64,000 nt of DNA from Microbacterium gorillae (GCF_000826185.2 NZ_LN648875.1:502103-566102); one strand, 5' to 3'; shown: positions 8,497 through 17,287, counted from the stretch's first letter. Notes: generated by a model from the letters alone, not told the origin. Program-made: numbers and translations.

Positions 8497-8590
8497 TGGG
8501 CCTGCGCCCACACATCCGTCCGCGGACATTCCGCTCGGCCCCACGCCGCGCGGAGGATGCGGCTTTCGTGACGAGGAGGTCAGCGAAACG

Positions 8591-9934
8591 ATGAACGACC
8601 GCACACCAGGTCTGACCCGAAGAGGGTTCCTCGCCGCCGCCCTCGGCGCGGCGACCGTCCCCTTGCTGGCCGGCTGCTCCGCAGGTCCCGTCGCGGCGGG
8701 ACTGTTCGGCAGTTCGCTGTCCGAAGAGACGTTGGTCTTCTGGAACCTCTTCGCCGGCGGCGACGGCGCCCGCCTCCAGATCATGCTGGACAAGTACGTC
8801 GCTGAGCACGGACCCAATTCGCTGCAGGCGACGACGTTCGCCTGGGGCAACCCGTACTACACCAAGGTGACGCTGGCGACGGTGGGCAACAAGCCACCCG
8901 ATGTCGCGGTCGCCCACCTCACCCGCGCGAAGCCTCTGGCCGCGGGTGGTCTGCTCGAGACGATCACCGACGCCGATCTGTCCTCCGTGGGCCTGTCCGC
9001 GTCGGACTTCGCGAAGCGCCCCTGGGACACGCAGGTGACGGACGGCAAGAACATCGCCATTCCGTTCGACACGCACCCCTTCGTGATGTTCTTCAACACG
9101 GACGTGTGCGAGAAGGCCGGCCTGATCGAGTCAGGCGGCAAGCTGAAGACCATCAAGGGCGTCGACGAGTTCGAAGCGGCGCTCGCGGCGATCAGCGCGG
9201 TGACCGGCGGCGTGGCCATCACCAGCGCCAACGTCGGCGGCGAGACCGCGACGCCGTGGCGTCTGTTCTGGTCGCTCTACAACCAGCACGCCGACGCCAC
9301 CCCCTTCCTCTCCGACAACGGTGCCAAGCTCACGGTCAACAAGGACGTCTTCCTGTCCCTGATGGATCGCATCCAGACCTGGGTGAAGAACGGGTGGCTG
9401 AACAAGGGCCTGGACTACGCCACCTCGGAGTCCTACATGTTCACCGGCAAGGCCGGTCTGTACCTCCAGGGTGAGTGGGAGATCACCACGGCCCAGTCGA
9501 TCAAGGACCTGCGCTTCGGCATGGTGCAGATCCCCACGATCTTCGACAAGCCGGCGAACCTCGCCGACTCCCACGCGTTCATCCTGCCGCGCATGGAACG
9601 CACACCGGAACAGCGTCTGCGAGCGATGACGTTCATCAAGTCGATGCTGGACCAGAGCATGACCTGGGCTGAGGGCGGCCACATCCCGGCCTACCTGCCG
9701 ATCGCGGAAAGCAGCGCGTACAAGGCGCTCGAACCGCAGGCCGACTACGCCTCGGCGGCGGACGCGGCCGTCTACGACGACCCGGCCTGGTACGGCGGAT
9801 CGGGCTCCACGTTCGAAGGCATCGTGGGCGCGCAACTCGGGCTCGTTCAGCAGCTCTCCCAGTCTCCGCAGCAAGCGCTGACGGCGATCACCGATCAACT
9901 CGGGGTGTATCTGAACACCCCCAGTCCGCTCTGA
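8591..9934 (+). CDS. sugar ABC transporter substrate-binding lipoprotein
   Basis: A 447-residue extracytoplasmic binding protein of the MalE/UgpB-like family 1. The N-terminus has twin arginines (TRRGFLAAA) and a lipobox LLAGC with the acylated Cys29, so it is a Tat-type lipoprotein held on the outer face of the membrane. The mature protein shows the usual alternating lobes, with VAVAHLTRAKPLAAGG near residue 110. The frame is open far upstream but this ATG is the first with signal-peptide sequence. It leads a three-gene transporter with the permeases that follow at 9953 and 10908. Substrate (probably arabino-oligosaccharides) is inferred from the flanking arabinofuranosidases and LacI gene. 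Confidence 0.92.
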   Translation: MNDRTPGLTRRGFLAAALGAATVPLLAGCSAGPVAAGLFGSSLSEETLVFWNLFAGGDGARLQIMLDKYVAEHGPNSLQATTFAWGNPYYTKVTLATVGNKPPDVAVAHLTRAKPLAAGGLLETITDADLSSVGLSASDFAKRPWDTQVTDGKNIAIPFDTHPFVMFFNTDVCEKAGLIESGGKLKTIKGVDEFEAALAAISAVTGGVAITSANVGGETATPWRLFWSLYNQHADATPFLSDNGAKLTVNKDVFLSLMDRIQTWVKNGWLNKGLDYATSESYMFTGKAGLYLQGEWEITTAQSIKDLRFGMVQIPTIFDKPANLADSHAFILPRMERTPEQRLRAMTFIKSMLDQSMTWAEGGHIPAYLPIAESSAYKALEPQADYASAADAAVYDDPAWYGGSGSTFEGIVGAQLGLVQQLSQSPQQALTAITDQLGVYLNTPSPL

Positions 9935-9952
9935 TATCGGAGGTACAAGGAC

Positions 9953-10906
9953 GTGACCACCGCAACCCTCGTCGTCCCGCGCACCACGCGCAAACGGGCC
10001 GAGTCTTCTCTCCGATCCGGGCGCAGCGCCGGCTCTGAATCCCGCGGCGCCTGGTGGTTCCTGGCACCGTTCGGAATCTTCTACCTGGCCTTCCTGCTCG
10101 GCCCGACCATCTACATGATGGTCATGAGCTTCTTCAACACCTCGACGGTGCGCGCCGGCCTCGGCTCGTTCGCGGGGTTCGCCAACTACGCCGAGATGCT
10201 CGGACGTGCGGAGTTCTGGAGCTCGCTGTGGCACACGCTGCAGTTCACGCTCTACACCACCCCGCCCCTGGTGATCCTCGCGTTCGTGTTCGCCGTCCTG
10301 ACCAACCGGATGCGGCGCGGACAGTGGTTCTTCCGCCTCGCCTTCTTCCTGCCGTACATCCTGCCGTCGGCGACGATCTCCCTCATCTGGGTGTTCATCT
10401 TCACGCCGACGACCGGACTGTGGGCGACCGTCGAGTCCTGGCTCGGTCTCACGCCGGGTGCGGGCATCCTGTCGGACCCGAACACGGCGATGATCGGCAT
10501 CGCGCTGGCCACGCTGTGGTGGACGATCGGATTCAACTTCGTCCTCTACCTCGCCGGCCTGCAGGAGATCCCGCGGGAACTGTACGAGGCCGCCGCCGTC
10601 GACGGCGCCAGCACGTGGCAGCAGGTGCGCCACATCACCATCCCGCTGCTCGGACGCACCACCACGATGGTCGTGCTGCTGCAGATCATCGCGAGCCTGA
10701 AGATCTTCGACCAGGTCTACCTGATGACCGGCGGCGGGCCGGGCATCTCCACGCAGGTGACGCTCGGACTCGTCACGAACACCGCGTTCACCGATAACCG
10801 CCTCGGTGCGGCCTCGGCGGCGAGCGTCCTGCTGTTCATCGTGATCGTGATCATCGCCGTGATCCGCCAGCTCCTCGAGCGGCGCACGGCACGACGGGAG
10901 GCCTGA
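9953..10906 (+). CDS. sugar ABC transporter permease (MalF type)
   Basis: A 317-residue inner-membrane permease with about six hydrophobic spans starting near residue 38 (WFLAPFGIFYLAFLLGP). The EAA loop that docks the ATPase reads EAAAVDGASTWQQVRHITIPLLG around residue 215. GTG start with GGAGG ten bases upstream, 18 bases after the binding-protein gene. No ATPase gene is present in the locus, so it presumably shares a general MsiK-like ATPase encoded elsewhere, as is usual in actinobacteria. Confidence 0.94.
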   Translation: MTTATLVVPRTTRKRAESSLRSGRSAGSESRGAWWFLAPFGIFYLAFLLGPTIYMMVMSFFNTSTVRAGLGSFAGFANYAEMLGRAEFWSSLWHTLQFTLYTTPPLVILAFVFAVLTNRMRRGQWFFRLAFFLPYILPSATISLIWVFIFTPTTGLWATVESWLGLTPGAGILSDPNTAMIGIALATLWWTIGFNFVLYLAGLQEIPRELYEAAAVDGASTWQQVRHITIPLLGRTTTMVVLLQIIASLKIFDQVYLMTGGGPGISTQVTLGLVTNTAFTDNRLGAASAASVLLFIVIVIIAVIRQLLERRTARREA

Positions 10907-10907
10907 G

Positions 10908-11825
10908 ATGACCGCCACCGAGACCGTCACCGCCCCGCGCGGATCGCGCCTGAGGACCGGTGTCAGCGGGGCCGCCCCCGCCGCGCGGCCGCGCAAGCCG
11001 GTCAACAGCCGCACGTTCAACATCGTCGCCGGAATCGTCCTGGGCGTTTTCGCGGTCCTGTGGTTGATCCCGAGCATCTTCGCGCTGAAGACCTCACTCA
11101 CCGACAACGGCACTGCCGCCATCGGTGCCGACGCGATCCTCCGGGACTGGAATCCGACGCTGTACTCGTACATCGAGCTGCTCGGCGGCAGCGACATCTG
11201 GAACTGGTACGTCGCGAGCGGCATCACCGCGGTGATCACGTCCGTCCTCACCGTCCTGCTGGCTTCGATGGCGGCGTACGCGCTGTCGCGAATGCGCTTC
11301 CGAGGCTCGAACGTCGCGATGCTGCTCATCATCCTCGGGATCATGATCCCGGGTCAGGTGCTGATCGTCCCGATCTTCCAGCTGCTGAACGCGATGAACC
11401 TGTTGAACACCTACTGGGCCGTGATCTTCCCGCAGGTGCCGGCCGTGATCGCCGTGTTCATCTTCAAGCAGTTCTTCGACGGCATCCCGCGGGAGCTCGA
11501 AGAGGCCGCGGTGATCGACGGCGCGAGCCGCTGGCGGATCTACTGGTCGCTGATCATGCCGCTGTCCAAGCCCGTGATCGCGGCTGTGACGATCCTCACC
11601 TTCGTCGGCGTGTGGAACAACCTGCTACTGCCCCTGTTCGTCCTGTCCAACCCGGACCTCATGACGATCCCGGTCGGACTGGCGACGGTGCAGGGCTCGT
11701 TCGGCCAGCGCTACGCCGACATCCAGGCGGGCGCGATCCTGGCCGCGCTGCCCCTGGTCATCCTGTATCTGATCTTCCAGCGTCAGATCGTGGAAGGCGT
11801 CACCGGCAGCGGCCTGAAGGGCTGA
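10908..11825 (+). CDS. sugar ABC transporter permease (MalG type)
   Basis: A 305-residue partner of the preceding permease, starting one base after its stop. About six membrane spans follow a 40-residue basic N-terminus. The EAA loop reads EEAAVIDGASRWRIYWSLIMPLSKP near residue 200. The C-terminus IVEGVTGSGLKG resembles, but is not the same as, that of the relic at 6474, so the relic is not a recent copy of this gene. Confidence 0.94.
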   Translation: MTATETVTAPRGSRLRTGVSGAAPAARPRKPVNSRTFNIVAGIVLGVFAVLWLIPSIFALKTSLTDNGTAAIGADAILRDWNPTLYSYIELLGGSDIWNWYVASGITAVITSVLTVLLASMAAYALSRMRFRGSNVAMLLIILGIMIPGQVLIVPIFQLLNAMNLLNTYWAVIFPQVPAVIAVFIFKQFFDGIPRELEEAAVIDGASRWRIYWSLIMPLSKPVIAAVTILTFVGVWNNLLLPLFVLSNPDLMTIPVGLATVQGSFGQRYADIQAGAILAALPLVILYLIFQRQIVEGVTGSGLKG

Positions 11826-11834
11826 GCCGAAGCA

Positions 11835-11866
11835 GAAGGCGGGCGTCGCATGCGGCGCCCGCCTTC
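11835..11866. terminator. bidirectional terminator
   Basis: An 11-bp perfect stem, GAAGGCGGGCG against CGCCCGCCTTC, with a ten-base loop that can itself pair. It fills the gap between the convergent permease and lacI genes and can serve both. Confidence 0.8.
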
Positions 11867-11867
11867 G

Positions 11868-12884
11868 TCATGCTCGCCGAGTGCTGGCCCGGACGACGAT
11901 GCGGTGTTCGACAGGGATCACGACCGGTGCGTCCTCGGCGCCGTACGGTGCGGAGATGCGCCGCGCCAGTCGTTCCAGGGCCGCCGCTGCGAAGCGCGGT
12001 TTGTCGAAGGAGACCGTGGTCAATGGCGGCGACGCGTACTCCCCGTCGGCGACGTCGTCGAACCCGCTGACCGAAACGCCCTGGGGCACCGAAATGCCGC
12101 GTCGCGACAACTCGCTGAGAACCCCGATCGCGAGCGAGTCGGTGAAGCAGAAGATGGCGTCCGGGGTCCGGGACGAATCGAGGAAGGCTCTGACGGCGAC
12201 CGCTCCGCCGTGCGGGGTCCAGTCATCGCAGGCGATCTCCAGCACCGGATCGTGGACGAGGCCGGCCGCGGCCAGCGCGCGCCGGTACCCCCGAGCGCGG
12301 AGCACGGAGGTCATGAATTCGGTGTCCGCACTGGTGCCGACCACGGCGATGCGCTCATGACCGGCCTCGATCAGGTAGGTCGTCATGTCGAACGCCGCCT
12401 GCTCGGAGTCCACGCACACCTGATCGAACACCTGGTGCGCGACCTCCCCGATCACGACCGTCGGCGGCATCTGGTCCAGCGCCTCGGTCAGCGGCAGTTC
12501 GTCGACGACGGTCGGGTTGAGGATCAGCCCGTCGACCATGCGAGCGCGGGCACGGCTCAGCAGGCTGGCCTCACGATCCGGCCGGCCGCCGCTCTCCTCG
12601 ATCTGCACACCCCACCCTCGCTCGTGGGCTGCTTCGACGAAGTGGTGAGCCATCTCGGCCGAATACGGCGTGGACAGATCCGGAAGAGCGAGCGCGATCA
12701 CACCGGACCGGCCACTGCGCAACCGGCGAGCGCTGAGATTGGGCACGTAGTCCAACTCCGCGACCGCGCGCTCCACGCGCTCCCGAACGGGGGCACTGAC
12801 GCCGACGAGACCGGAGAGCACATTCGAGACCGTCTTCGGCGACACCCCGGCGCGAGCCGCGACGTCCTTGACGGTTGCACTCAT
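11868..12884 (-). CDS. LacI-family transcriptional regulator
   Basis: A 338-residue repressor. The N-terminal helix-turn-helix is clear (ATVKDVAARAGVSPKTVSNVLSG, residues 3-25), with the hinge helix next (NLSARRLRSGRSG) and a periplasmic-binding-protein-like effector domain after it (VIALALPDLSTPYSAEMAHH). The start at 12884 is supported by GAGGAGGAACG just before the ATG; the open frame upstream is arginine-rich and unlike the family. It is convergent with the sugar transporter and is the best candidate to bind the palindromes at 8323 and 8483. The inducer is likely an arabinose-containing sugar. Confidence 0.93.
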   Translation of the reverse strand: MSATVKDVAARAGVSPKTVSNVLSGLVGVSAPVRERVERAVAELDYVPNLSARRLRSGRSGVIALALPDLSTPYSAEMAHHFVEAAHERGWGVQIEESGGRPDREASLLSRARARMVDGLILNPTVVDELPLTEALDQMPPTVVIGEVAHQVFDQVCVDSEQAAFDMTTYLIEAGHERIAVVGTSADTEFMTSVLRARGYRRALAAAGLVHDPVLEIACDDWTPHGGAVAVRAFLDSSRTPDAIFCFTDSLAIGVLSELSRRGISVPQGVSVSGFDDVADGEYASPPLTTVSFDKPRFAAAALERLARRISAPYGAEDAPVVIPVEHRIVVRASTRRA

Positions 12885-13348
12885 CGTTCCTCCTCGAATC
12901 CTCAGCCTACCGGCGGCTTCCTGACCCGGGACGGAGCGCGGGGCGGACCGGAACGTCAGGGCGGGGCGGGCGTGTGACGAGCACGCACCGCCCCGCGGTC
13001 GGCGCTCGCGGAAGGCGAACCGCCGGGCGATCCGGCTGGGGACCGGACCGCGGTCTGAGAAGGAGGGAGTGGTGGGGCCCATCGGGCGGGCCCCACGTTC
13101 GGCGACGTCTCGCCATCCCTCGCACCGGCTGCTGCGGTATCCCCACGATCCGCATACGGTGTCACTGGAGAGACGGGCACGACACCGTTCTATGACGCGG
13201 TTTCACGGATTTTCCTCAATTTTTTTCGTGCGCCTGCCGTAACGTCCGCGCAATAAGCTCTTGACCAGGCATTTCGTCTCACGCCGGACGAGGCGACCGA
13301 AACGAGGCCGGACTTCCGGTCACATTCCGCGCGTGACAGTCTGAGCCC
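12885..13348. other. gene-free stretch with one hairpin
   Basis: No convincing gene is seen; several frames are open but their products are arginine- or proline-rich without family features. A 9-bp perfect inverted repeat GTGGGGCCC/GGGCCCCAC lies at 13072-13096. An AT-rich patch with seven consecutive T at 13221-13227 stands out from the surroundings. TTGACC at 13261 could be a -35 element for the gene at 13349. Confidence 0.6.
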
Positions 13349-13915
13349 ATGAAGACCTGGATCGTGCGATTCGTCTCCCTGTACGTCTTCGACGTGCTCG
13401 TGCTGCTGGTCATCGGCTGGACGATGCCGGCTGTGCGCGTCGGGTGGCACGCCCTGTGGGCAGCGGTGATCCTCACCGCTGCGACCGTGTGGGTCAAACC
13501 CGCCATCGGCGGTTGGTTCCGCTCCCTCGCCGAGCGCGGCGGCTCCACGCGCAGCACGGGAGCGCGAAAAGTGACGGAGTACGCGATCGTCTTCGTCGTC
13601 GCCCTCGTCGTCTGGGTCCTCACGGTGCTGCTGTCCGGTGTAGACGTCCGCGGATGGTTCTGGGGTTACATCCTGCCGCCGGTGATTCTGCTGATCGCAT
13701 GGTTGATCTATGACGTCATCGACGACGCGGTGGAGAAGCGCACCGGGGAGGTGTACGACCGTGCCGCCGCTCGACTCGGGGGCGCCGGGTCGACACCGGC
13801 AGCCACCTCGGAGCAGCCCACCCCGCAGCAGCGGACCGCGCAGGCCGAGGGCCGGCGCGAACTGAACGACGGCCTCACCGACGAGGAACGCAAGATGTTC
13901 GACGACCTGAGTTGA
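13349..13915 (+). CDS. small integral membrane protein of unknown function
   Basis: A 188-residue protein with four predicted membrane spans: residues about 8-27, 33-50, 74-96 and 100-122. The first motif is RFVSLYVFDVLVLLVIGW. The last 65 residues are hydrophilic, with a Pro/Gln-rich linker and an acidic end (LNDGLTDEERKMFDDLS) likely to lie in the cytoplasm. The layout resembles the phage-holin-like small membrane proteins annotated in many actinobacteria, but I cannot assign a function. No good Shine-Dalgarno is seen; the ATG is the first in frame with membrane sequence. Confidence 0.8.
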   Translation: MKTWIVRFVSLYVFDVLVLLVIGWTMPAVRVGWHALWAAVILTAATVWVKPAIGGWFRSLAERGGSTRSTGARKVTEYAIVFVVALVVWVLTVLLSGVDVRGWFWGYILPPVILLIAWLIYDVIDDAVEKRTGEVYDRAAARLGGAGSTPAATSEQPTPQQRTAQAEGRRELNDGLTDEERKMFDDLS

Positions 13916-13996
13916 GCCGAGCTGAACTCGTCTGACCTGACCTGACCTGGCCTGACCCGACCCGACCGGAACTGAACTGGTCTGAACTGAGCCGAC
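13913..13996. repeat. degenerate pentanucleotide tandem repeat
   Basis: About 80 bases made of imperfect five-base units of the form TGACC, TGAAC or CGACC, best preserved at 13931-13970. They start at the stop codon of the membrane-protein gene and end just before the 3' end of the convergent DUF4188 gene. The unit length of five and the lack of symmetry argue against a normal terminator. Confidence 0.8.
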
Positions 13997-14006
13997 CTTC
14001 GCCGAT

Positions 14007-14534
14007 TCAACCGGCGACGGATGGACGCTCCCCTTCGCCACCCGTCGCCGGAGTCTTCTTCACGCGTCCGAGACGCTGACGTGCGGTGTTGCGTCCGGCG
14101 CCGATCTTGACGTGCGCGGTGGCGCGAGCCAGCCCGAACAGCGGCATGTCGCCGTACACCGACTCCGCGTCGCGCACCGGCACCTGGTACGTCTCGTGAT
14201 AGATCCCCACGTCGCCGGACCCGCTGAACAACTTCATGTACTCGCGCCAGGGGCCGAGGTGCGGCGCGTCCCGATCTGCCGCGAACGCCTGGATGTGTTC
14301 AGGCGAGCGCCAGTACGAGACGAGGATGGTGGTTCGCCCGAGCCACTGGTGATAGCCGAGCATGCCGGCCTCCGGATTGCGCGCGAGGTGGGCGAGGCAC
14401 TTCGGCATCGTGGCCGCGACGCGCAGCACGCGCGGCAGCTTCCACCATCGGTTGGCGCGCATGCCGATGAGGAAGACGGTGACGGTCTCGGTGTCAGGAT
14501 CGGCGGTGTACCGCCCCGGGAAGACGTCCGACAT
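14007..14534 (-). CDS. DUF4188 (monooxygenase-like) protein
   Basis: A 175-residue protein of the DUF4188 family, which has a dimeric alpha-beta-barrel-like core. Conserved-looking stretches are TETVTVFLIGMRANRWWK (from about residue 15), GYHQWLGRTTILVSYWRSPEHIQAFA and the closing HETYQVP motif. Function in the family is not established; members often sit beside a TetR gene, as here. The ATG at 14534 is preferred over GTG at 14540 because AGGAG then lies five bases upstream. It is divergent from the TetR gene at 14590 and shares a 55-base promoter region with a palindromic operator. Confidence 0.85.
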   Translation of the reverse strand: MSDVFPGRYTADPDTETVTVFLIGMRANRWWKLPRVLRVAATMPKCLAHLARNPEAGMLGYHQWLGRTTILVSYWRSPEHIQAFAADRDAPHLGPWREYMKLFSGSGDVGIYHETYQVPVRDAESVYGDMPLFGLARATAHVKIGAGRNTARQRLGRVKKTPATGGEGERPSVAG

Positions 14535-14547
14535 GATCACTCCTATT

Positions 14548-14562
14548 CGTAACGCTGTTACG
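14548..14562. promoter_or_regulatory. TetR operator
   Basis: A perfect inverted repeat CGTAAC-GCT-GTTACG centred between the divergent DUF4188 and tetR genes. A further half site CGTTACG follows at 14569-14575. It overlaps the likely -35 region of tetR, so autorepression is expected. Confidence 0.75.
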
Positions 14563-14576
14563 CAACAACGTTACGG

Positions 14577-14582
14577 TATAGT
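14577..14582 (+). promoter_or_regulatory. -10 element TATAGT of leaderless tetR
   Basis: TATAGT ends seven bases before the ATG at 14590, and no ribosome-binding sequence lies between, so the transcript would begin at or very near the start codon. Confidence 0.65.
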
Positions 14583-14589
14583 TTCGCCT

Positions 14590-15150
14590 ATGGCAAGACC
14601 CGCGATCTACGACGACGCCCTGCGCGAGAGGCTCCTCGAGGCCACAGCCGAGCTCGTGGACCGACACGGACCGGACGCGGTGTCGTTGCGCGAGGTGGCG
14701 CGGGCCGCCGGCACGTCCACCTCCGCGATCTACGCGCTGTTCGGCAACAAGGACGCTCTTCTGACCGCCGTCATCACGGATGCGTTCGCGTCCTTCACCG
14801 CCGCGCAGGCCGCAGCCGAGCCCGCCGGGTTGCGCCAGCTCGGCGTCGCCTACCGCGCGTGGGCACTGGCGCACCCGACGCGGTACCGCCTCATGTTCGG
14901 CGGGACGCTCTCGTCCGTCGTGCCCGCCGATCACGCGGCGGACGAATCCCGGAGCCCGCTCGAACGCGCGGTGGCCGCCCTGATGCCGGACGCGACGGCG
15001 GACGAGCGCGCCATCGAGGTGACCGCCATCTGGTCCCAGGTGCACGGTGCGGTGAGCCTCCAGTTCACCGACCTGCCCCTGTCACCGCAGAGCTGGGATG
15101 CGGCCTACGAGGTGATCCTCGACAGCGTCACCGCGCGGCTGCACGCCTGA
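14590..15150 (+). CDS. TetR-family regulator
   Basis: A 186-residue repressor. The N-terminal HTH is typical (ATAELVDRHGPDAVSLREVARAAGTSTSAIYALFGNKDALL, residues 18-58); the C-terminal ligand domain is of the WHG/TetR_C type with RYRLMFGG near residue 98. It probably controls itself and the divergent DUF4188 gene through the palindrome at 14548. It starts seven bases after a -10 hexamer without a Shine-Dalgarno, so it is likely leaderless. Confidence 0.93.
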   Translation: MARPAIYDDALRERLLEATAELVDRHGPDAVSLREVARAAGTSTSAIYALFGNKDALLTAVITDAFASFTAAQAAAEPAGLRQLGVAYRAWALAHPTRYRLMFGGTLSSVVPADHAADESRSPLERAVAALMPDATADERAIEVTAIWSQVHGAVSLQFTDLPLSPQSWDAAYEVILDSVTARLHA

Positions 15151-15156
15151 CCGCGA

Positions 15157-16554
15157 TCACTCGGCGGTGTGCGCGGAGCGCAAGCAGAGCGCCACCAGCA
15201 CGGCCAGCGCGCTCGCCCCCGCGACCACCCAGAACAGCACCGTGAATCCCCCGAGGCCGGCGGCCGACGCGATCAGCAGCGCCGCGACCGGGCCGCCGAA
15301 GGCGGAGCCCGCCGTGCGCACGACGCCGTTGACACCGAGCAGTCCGCCGATCTCGCCGGCCGGCGCGGAGACCGCGATCAGGTCACTGACGACGGCGAAA
15401 CCGATGCCGTTTCCGAAACTCAGCACGCAGTAGAACACCATCATCCACAGCAGCGACTGCGCGGTGAACACCATGCCCAGTCCGCCGACGGCCATCAGAC
15501 CCATCGCGAGCGCCGCGACGTACGGCGAGCGCATCCGGCGCAGCAGCAGCGGGGCGACGCGACCGCCGGCGAACACCGCGACGGCGGTCGGGAACAGGAC
15601 GAGTCCGGCCGTCTGCGAGTCCAGGCCCGGGCCGACCGGGGACTGCGCGATCAGGAGGTACGGCACCCCCACGTAGAGCAGGTAGGGAACGAACCCGAGG
15701 AACAGCGCGATGACGTTCGAGAGCAGGATGGCCGGACGAGCGAGCACCGGGAAATCCAACAGCGGCCGAGCCACCCGACGCTCGACGACGACCAGCGTGA
15801 TGAGCGCCAGGACCGCGACGATGGCCACGCCGGCGACCAGCGGAGACCCGATCCCCCACGACGACGCCTGCGACACGATCAGCAGCACCGCGCTCAGGAA
15901 CAGCGCGAGCAGGCCGATGCCCGCGAAGTCCACGCGCGCGACGACCTCCGGGCGAACGCCATCGCGCGGGACGACGAGCGCGACCGCGACCGCGGCGGCG
16001 ACACCGACGCCGGCTCCGAACCAGAACAGCGTCTGCCACGGGGCGTACTGGACGATCACGCCACCGAGAACGAGTGCGACACCGGCACCGAGGCCGAGCG
16101 TTCCGCTCAGGAGACCGACCGCGGCCTGCCGCCGCCGCCCCTCGAGCTTCCGCCCCGCGATCGCGAGCGCCAGCGGCAGTGTCGCCGTGGACGCTCCCTG
16201 CAGGACGCGGCCGGCCAGGAGGACGGTGAACGACGGCGCTGCCGCGGAGACGACGGCACCGAGGCTGAAGACCGCGAGCGCCGCGATCAGGACGCGGCGG
16301 TGTCCGAAACGATCGCCGAACGATCCGAGGACCGGCGCGGCGATGGCACCGCTGAGCAGGAATGCGGTCAGCACCCATCCGCCGCCGACACCGTCGACGC
16401 CGAGGCGCTCCTGCAGCACCGGGAGTGCCGGGATGATCATCGTCTGCAGCAGCGAGAAGGCCAGAACAGCCAGGACGAGGACCGGCACGAGCCCCCGGTG
16501 CGCGGGGGTGCCCGCCGTGGGTGTCGTATCGGTGGGTGAGGGTGCGAGGGCCAT
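15157..16554 (-). CDS. MFS drug-efflux-type transporter
   Basis: A 465-residue major facilitator protein with about 12-14 membrane spans. Motif A is visible as GSFGDRFGHRRVLIA between spans 2 and 3, and motif C-like LGLGAGVALVLGG in span 5, which marks antiporters that export drugs. The long open frame extends upstream but this ATG has AGGAG six bases before it. It is divergent from the TetR gene at 16619 and shares a near-perfect 30-base palindrome with it, the classic layout of an inducible efflux pump. The substrate is unknown. Confidence 0.92.
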   Translation of the reverse strand: MALAPSPTDTTPTAGTPAHRGLVPVLVLAVLAFSLLQTMIIPALPVLQERLGVDGVGGGWVLTAFLLSGAIAAPVLGSFGDRFGHRRVLIAALAVFSLGAVVSAAAPSFTVLLAGRVLQGASTATLPLALAIAGRKLEGRRRQAAVGLLSGTLGLGAGVALVLGGVIVQYAPWQTLFWFGAGVGVAAAVAVALVVPRDGVRPEVVARVDFAGIGLLALFLSAVLLIVSQASSWGIGSPLVAGVAIVAVLALITLVVVERRVARPLLDFPVLARPAILLSNVIALFLGFVPYLLYVGVPYLLIAQSPVGPGLDSQTAGLVLFPTAVAVFAGGRVAPLLLRRMRSPYVAALAMGLMAVGGLGMVFTAQSLLWMMVFYCVLSFGNGIGFAVVSDLIAVSAPAGEIGGLLGVNGVVRTAGSAFGGPVAALLIASAAGLGGFTVLFWVVAGASALAVLVALCLRSAHTAE

Positions 16555-16562
16555 GCATTCTC

Positions 16563-16592
16563 CTATCGGAACGGAGTGTTCCGTTCCGATAG
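16563..16592. promoter_or_regulatory. 30-bp TetR operator
   Basis: Two perfect 13-base arms, CTATCGGAACGGA and its complement, separated by GTGT. It begins eight bases upstream of the MFS start codon and overlaps the -35 position of the TetR promoter (TTCCGA at 16584, 17 bases before TAGCGT) as well as a possible MFS -10 (TACTAT on the minus strand, 16589-16594). Confidence 0.9.
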
Positions 16593-16606
16593 TATCCCAT
16601 CGCTGG

Positions 16607-16612
16607 TAGCGT
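16607..16612 (+). promoter_or_regulatory. -10 element TAGCGT of leaderless tetR
   Basis: TAGCGT lies exactly six bases before the ATG at 16619; no ribosome-binding sequence is present. Confidence 0.65.
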
Positions 16613-16618
16613 CGGGTC

Positions 16619-17287
16619 ATGGCCACTCCTTCCTCCCCCGAGGTGCCGGCGACGGCGCTGCCCGGACGCGCCCGAGAGGCGCGCGAGAATGACGTCGCAC
16701 TCCTGCGCGCGGCGCGGGAGGTGTTCGCCGCGGAGGGATACGACGCCCCGATGAGCGCCGTGGCCGCCCGCGCGGGAATCGGCGTCGGCGGCATCTACCG
16801 CCGGTATGCGAACAAGGAGGAGCTCGTGCAGCGGGTCCGGGGCTATGCCCTCGAGGAGCTCACCGCGACAGCGAACGAGGTCGCCGCCTCCGCCGCGGGG
16901 CCGGACGGTGCGCTGGCCGCGTTCCTGCGCCGCCACCTGACGATCGCGGGTGCGATGGTCACGTCCGCGCTCAGTGCGCGGTCAGACTTCACCGCGGAGC
17001 TCGCCGCACTCTCCGACGGACTGCGCGACGCCCTGGAGCACCTGCTCGTACCGGACCGCGCGCGTGGCCTGGTGCCGGAGGACTTCGGCCCGGGTGATGT
17101 CATGGCGGCGATCGTGCACCTGCGCGCGCCTGTGTCCGCGAATCACCACCGCGACCGCATCATGCACCAGCGGCAGCTCGAATTCTTCCTCCGCGGACTG
17201 CGTGCGGCCGTCACGGATCCGGTCACGGAGGGTGCCGCCACCAGTTGGGACGACTGGATGGCTCTGCACATCCGACCGGAGGCGTGA
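16619..17287 (+). CDS. TetR-family regulator of the MFS exporter
   Basis: A 222-residue repressor with the HTH at residues 24-66 (VFAAEGYDAPMSAVAARAGIGVGGIYRRYANKEELV in part) after a 20-residue basic lead. The C-terminal domain resembles the SbtR/TetR_C type. It faces the MFS gene across the 30-bp palindrome at 16563, which it presumably binds. No Shine-Dalgarno; likely leaderless. Convergent with folD, from which it is insulated by a strong hairpin. Confidence 0.92.
   Translation: MATPSSPEVPATALPGRAREARENDVALLRAAREVFAAEGYDAPMSAVAARAGIGVGGIYRRYANKEELVQRVRGYALEELTATANEVAASAAGPDGALAAFLRRHLTIAGAMVTSALSARSDFTAELAALSDGLRDALEHLLVPDRARGLVPEDFGPGDVMAAIVHLRAPVSANHHRDRIMHQRQLEFFLRGLRAAVTDPVTEGAATSWDDWMALHIRPEA

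Larger units (their letters stand above)
8243..8590. promoter_or_regulatory. divergent arabinoside promoter region
   Basis: No gene is seen here. The region separates abfA (leftward) from the sugar transporter (rightward) and is noticeably more AT-rich around 8320-8360 than the surroundings. It contains two near-palindromic sites described separately and a weaker CAACGTT core at 8278-8284. A GAGGAGG ribosome-binding sequence serving the transporter lies near 8573. Confidence 0.7.

Noticed and set aside
6653..8590. In-frame upstream extension of the sugar-binding protein
   Set aside because: The extension lies antisense to abfA and through its promoter; the signal peptide with lipobox begins only at 8591.
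13072..13195. Small ORF following AGGAGGG in the gap after lacI
   Set aside because: It begins inside a perfect hairpin, encodes an Arg/His-rich peptide without features, and could not be supported.
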